Of a stretch of DNA of 6,524 bases, positions 5,806 through 6,524 are shown piece after piece. Position 1 is the first letter of the stretch. Each line of letters opens with the position of its first letter. The stretch comes from Gemmatimonadota bacterium (GTDB lineage Bacteria; Gemmatimonadota; Gemmatimonadetes; Gemmatimonadales; GWC2-71-9). Position numbers and translations under genes: made by a program. The stretch lies in contig QHUE01000172.1 in the NCBI GenBank assembly GCA_003221825.1, positions 1 through 6,524 of the forward strand, read 5' to 3'. The notes under the pieces were generated by a model. The model did no database searches and was not told the DNA's origin. It worked only from the letters and a program-made list of their open reading frames with translations.

Positions 5806-6366
5806 ATGAGACGAATCGCAGTGCTTCTCGTGATGGCTGTGCTGCTGCCGATGGTTGTGAGGGCGCAAGCGCAGATGACCAAGGAACAGAAGATCGCCAA
5901 CGCCATGAAAGCTGCTCCGGCCTCGATCTCGGCGGCGGCAACGATCATGGACTGGGCTGCGACCGAGGGTGGCCAGATGACGACGCTCCGAGCGGGCACC
6001 AACGGATGGACCTGCCTGCCGGACTTCCCGGGAACGCAGGGCGATGATCCGATGTGTGTTGACGAAGTGTGGATGTCGTTCATGAAGGCGATGATGAGCA
6101 AGACCCCGCCACAGATTGCCCGTGAAGGTATCGGTTACATGATCGCCTCCGGCGGCGGCTATGGTAGCAACACAGACCCCTACGCTACCAAGGCAGCCCC
6201 CGACAACGAGTGGGGATACGACCCCCCTCACGTGATGCTGCTCGTCCCCGACCCGAAGGTGCTACAAGGCCTGCCCACCACGCGGCAGAGCGGTGGTCCC
6301 TGGGTGATGTGGTCCGCGACACCGTACGCGCACGTCATGGTGCCGACCGAATCAACTAAGAAGTGA
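5806..6366 (+). CDS. Small exported protein of unknown function
   Basis: A 186-residue protein with a classical signal peptide: MRR, a hydrophobic core at 4-18 and a likely cleavage after VRA (20) or AQA (22). The mature part starts with a short charged helix-like stretch (MTKEQKIANAMKAAP, 24-38), then APASISAAATIMDW (37-50) and GTNGWTCLPD (64-73). Cys70 and Cys84 could form a disulfide in the periplasm. Aromatic and Pro-rich segments follow (NEWGYDPPHVMLLVPDP, 134-150; GGPWVMWSATPYAHVMVP, 163-180). The order of these blocks reminds me of a widespread uncharacterised exported family in environmental bacteria, but I cannot name it, and no catalytic motif is evident. It has its own promoter and ribosome site, is divergent from the lipoprotein block, and is closed by a hairpin, so it is probably a single-gene transcript. 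Confidence 0.85.
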   Translation: MRRIAVLLVMAVLLPMVVRAQAQMTKEQKIANAMKAAPASISAAATIMDWAATEGGQMTTLRAGTNGWTCLPDFPGTQGDDPMCVDEVWMSFMKAMMSKTPPQIAREGIGYMIASGGGYGSNTDPYATKAAPDNEWGYDPPHVMLLVPDPKVLQGLPTTRQSGGPWVMWSATPYAHVMVPTESTKK

Positions 6367-6391
6367 ACTGACGCGGCTGACGAAGTAGCGG

Positions 6392-6422
6392 AGGCCAACC
6401 TCTGGACATCAGAGGTTGGCCT
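6392..6422. terminator. 13-bp perfect hairpin, probable terminator between convergent genes
   Basis: AGGCCAACCTCTG (6392-6404) pairs perfectly with CAGAGGTTGGCCT (6410-6422) around the loop GACAT. It lies 26 bases after the exported-protein stop and 18 bases beyond the stop of the convergent gene at the right edge, so it can serve both. Neither side has a T-run, so efficiency as a factor-independent terminator is uncertain. Confidence 0.7.
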
Positions 6423-6440
6423 ATCAGCTGCTCCCGGGGA

Positions 6441-6524
6441 CTACGGTGGGATCGTCAGATCGATCACGTCACCGGGGCGCACCGACATCGTCTCGGTGCG
6501 CGGGTTACTCCGCCCACCGATCGG
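6441..6524 (-). CDS. 3' end of an unknown convergent gene, partial
   Basis: The last 27 codons and the stop (TAG, at 6443-6441) of a minus-strand reading frame that enters from the right edge. The visible C-terminus includes RSNPRTETMSVRPGDVIDL followed by TIPP, a sensible-looking protein end with a PGD turn, possibly a beta-strand tail. The frame is open to the edge and the shared hairpin lies just beyond its stop, which supports a real gene. The fragment is too short for a family call, and the opposite strand is also open here. Confidence 0.45.
   Translation of the reverse strand, partial: PIGGRSNPRTETMSVRPGDVIDLTIPP

Noticed and set aside
5435..5809. 124-codon plus-strand frame filling the intergenic region and ending in an ATGA overlap with the exported protein
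   Set aside because: The overlap looks operon-like, but the start falls on the complement of the lipoprotein A ribosome site, has no ribosome site of its own, and the frame covers the better-supported promoter. The product resembles no protein.
5473..6231. 252-codon minus-strand open frame
   Set aside because: It runs through the divergent promoter region and opposite the exported-protein gene. The start has no ribosome site and the product has no recognisable feature.

Overview
The window is GC-rich, with strongly GC-biased third codon positions and densely packed genes. The gene style (small secreted proteins of unknown function, a HAF-repeat protein, GTG starts, clear Shine-Dalgarno sites) fits a soil or environmental bacterium such as an acidobacterium or gemmatimonadete. 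That is an impression from gene style, not a proven placement. I saw no tRNA, rRNA, CRISPR array, transposase or attachment site.

Layout: six genes lie head to tail on the minus strand from about 5431 down to the left edge. In transcription order they are lipoprotein A (5431-4781), lipoprotein B (4726-4139), a HAF-repeat protein with a damaged or misread 5' end (about 4098-3072), an AMP-forming acyl ligase (3049-1625), an acyl carrier protein fused to a GNAT acyltransferase (1628-630), and an MFS carboxylate transporter cut by the window edge (604-1). Gaps are short (54, 40, 22, -4 and 25 bases), so one long transcript is possible. By content, however, the three secreted or cell-surface proteins and the three acyl-handling genes look like two separate modules. 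A 374-base divergent intergenic region (5432-5805) separates this block from a plus-strand gene for a small exported protein of unknown function (5806-6366). That gene is followed by a long perfect hairpin and by the 3' end of a convergent minus-strand gene at the right edge.

Working together: the most informative part is the ligase, ACP-GNAT and MFS set. The ligase carries all main adenylation motifs, the next protein supplies a carrier domain with a phosphopantetheine serine and a GNAT domain on one chain, and the transporter resembles proton-coupled carboxylate (lactate/sialate type) carriers. The simplest reading is that a carboxylic acid is taken up, adenylated, tethered to the carrier arm and passed by the GNAT domain to an amine. 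The substrate, acceptor and product cannot be read from the sequence.
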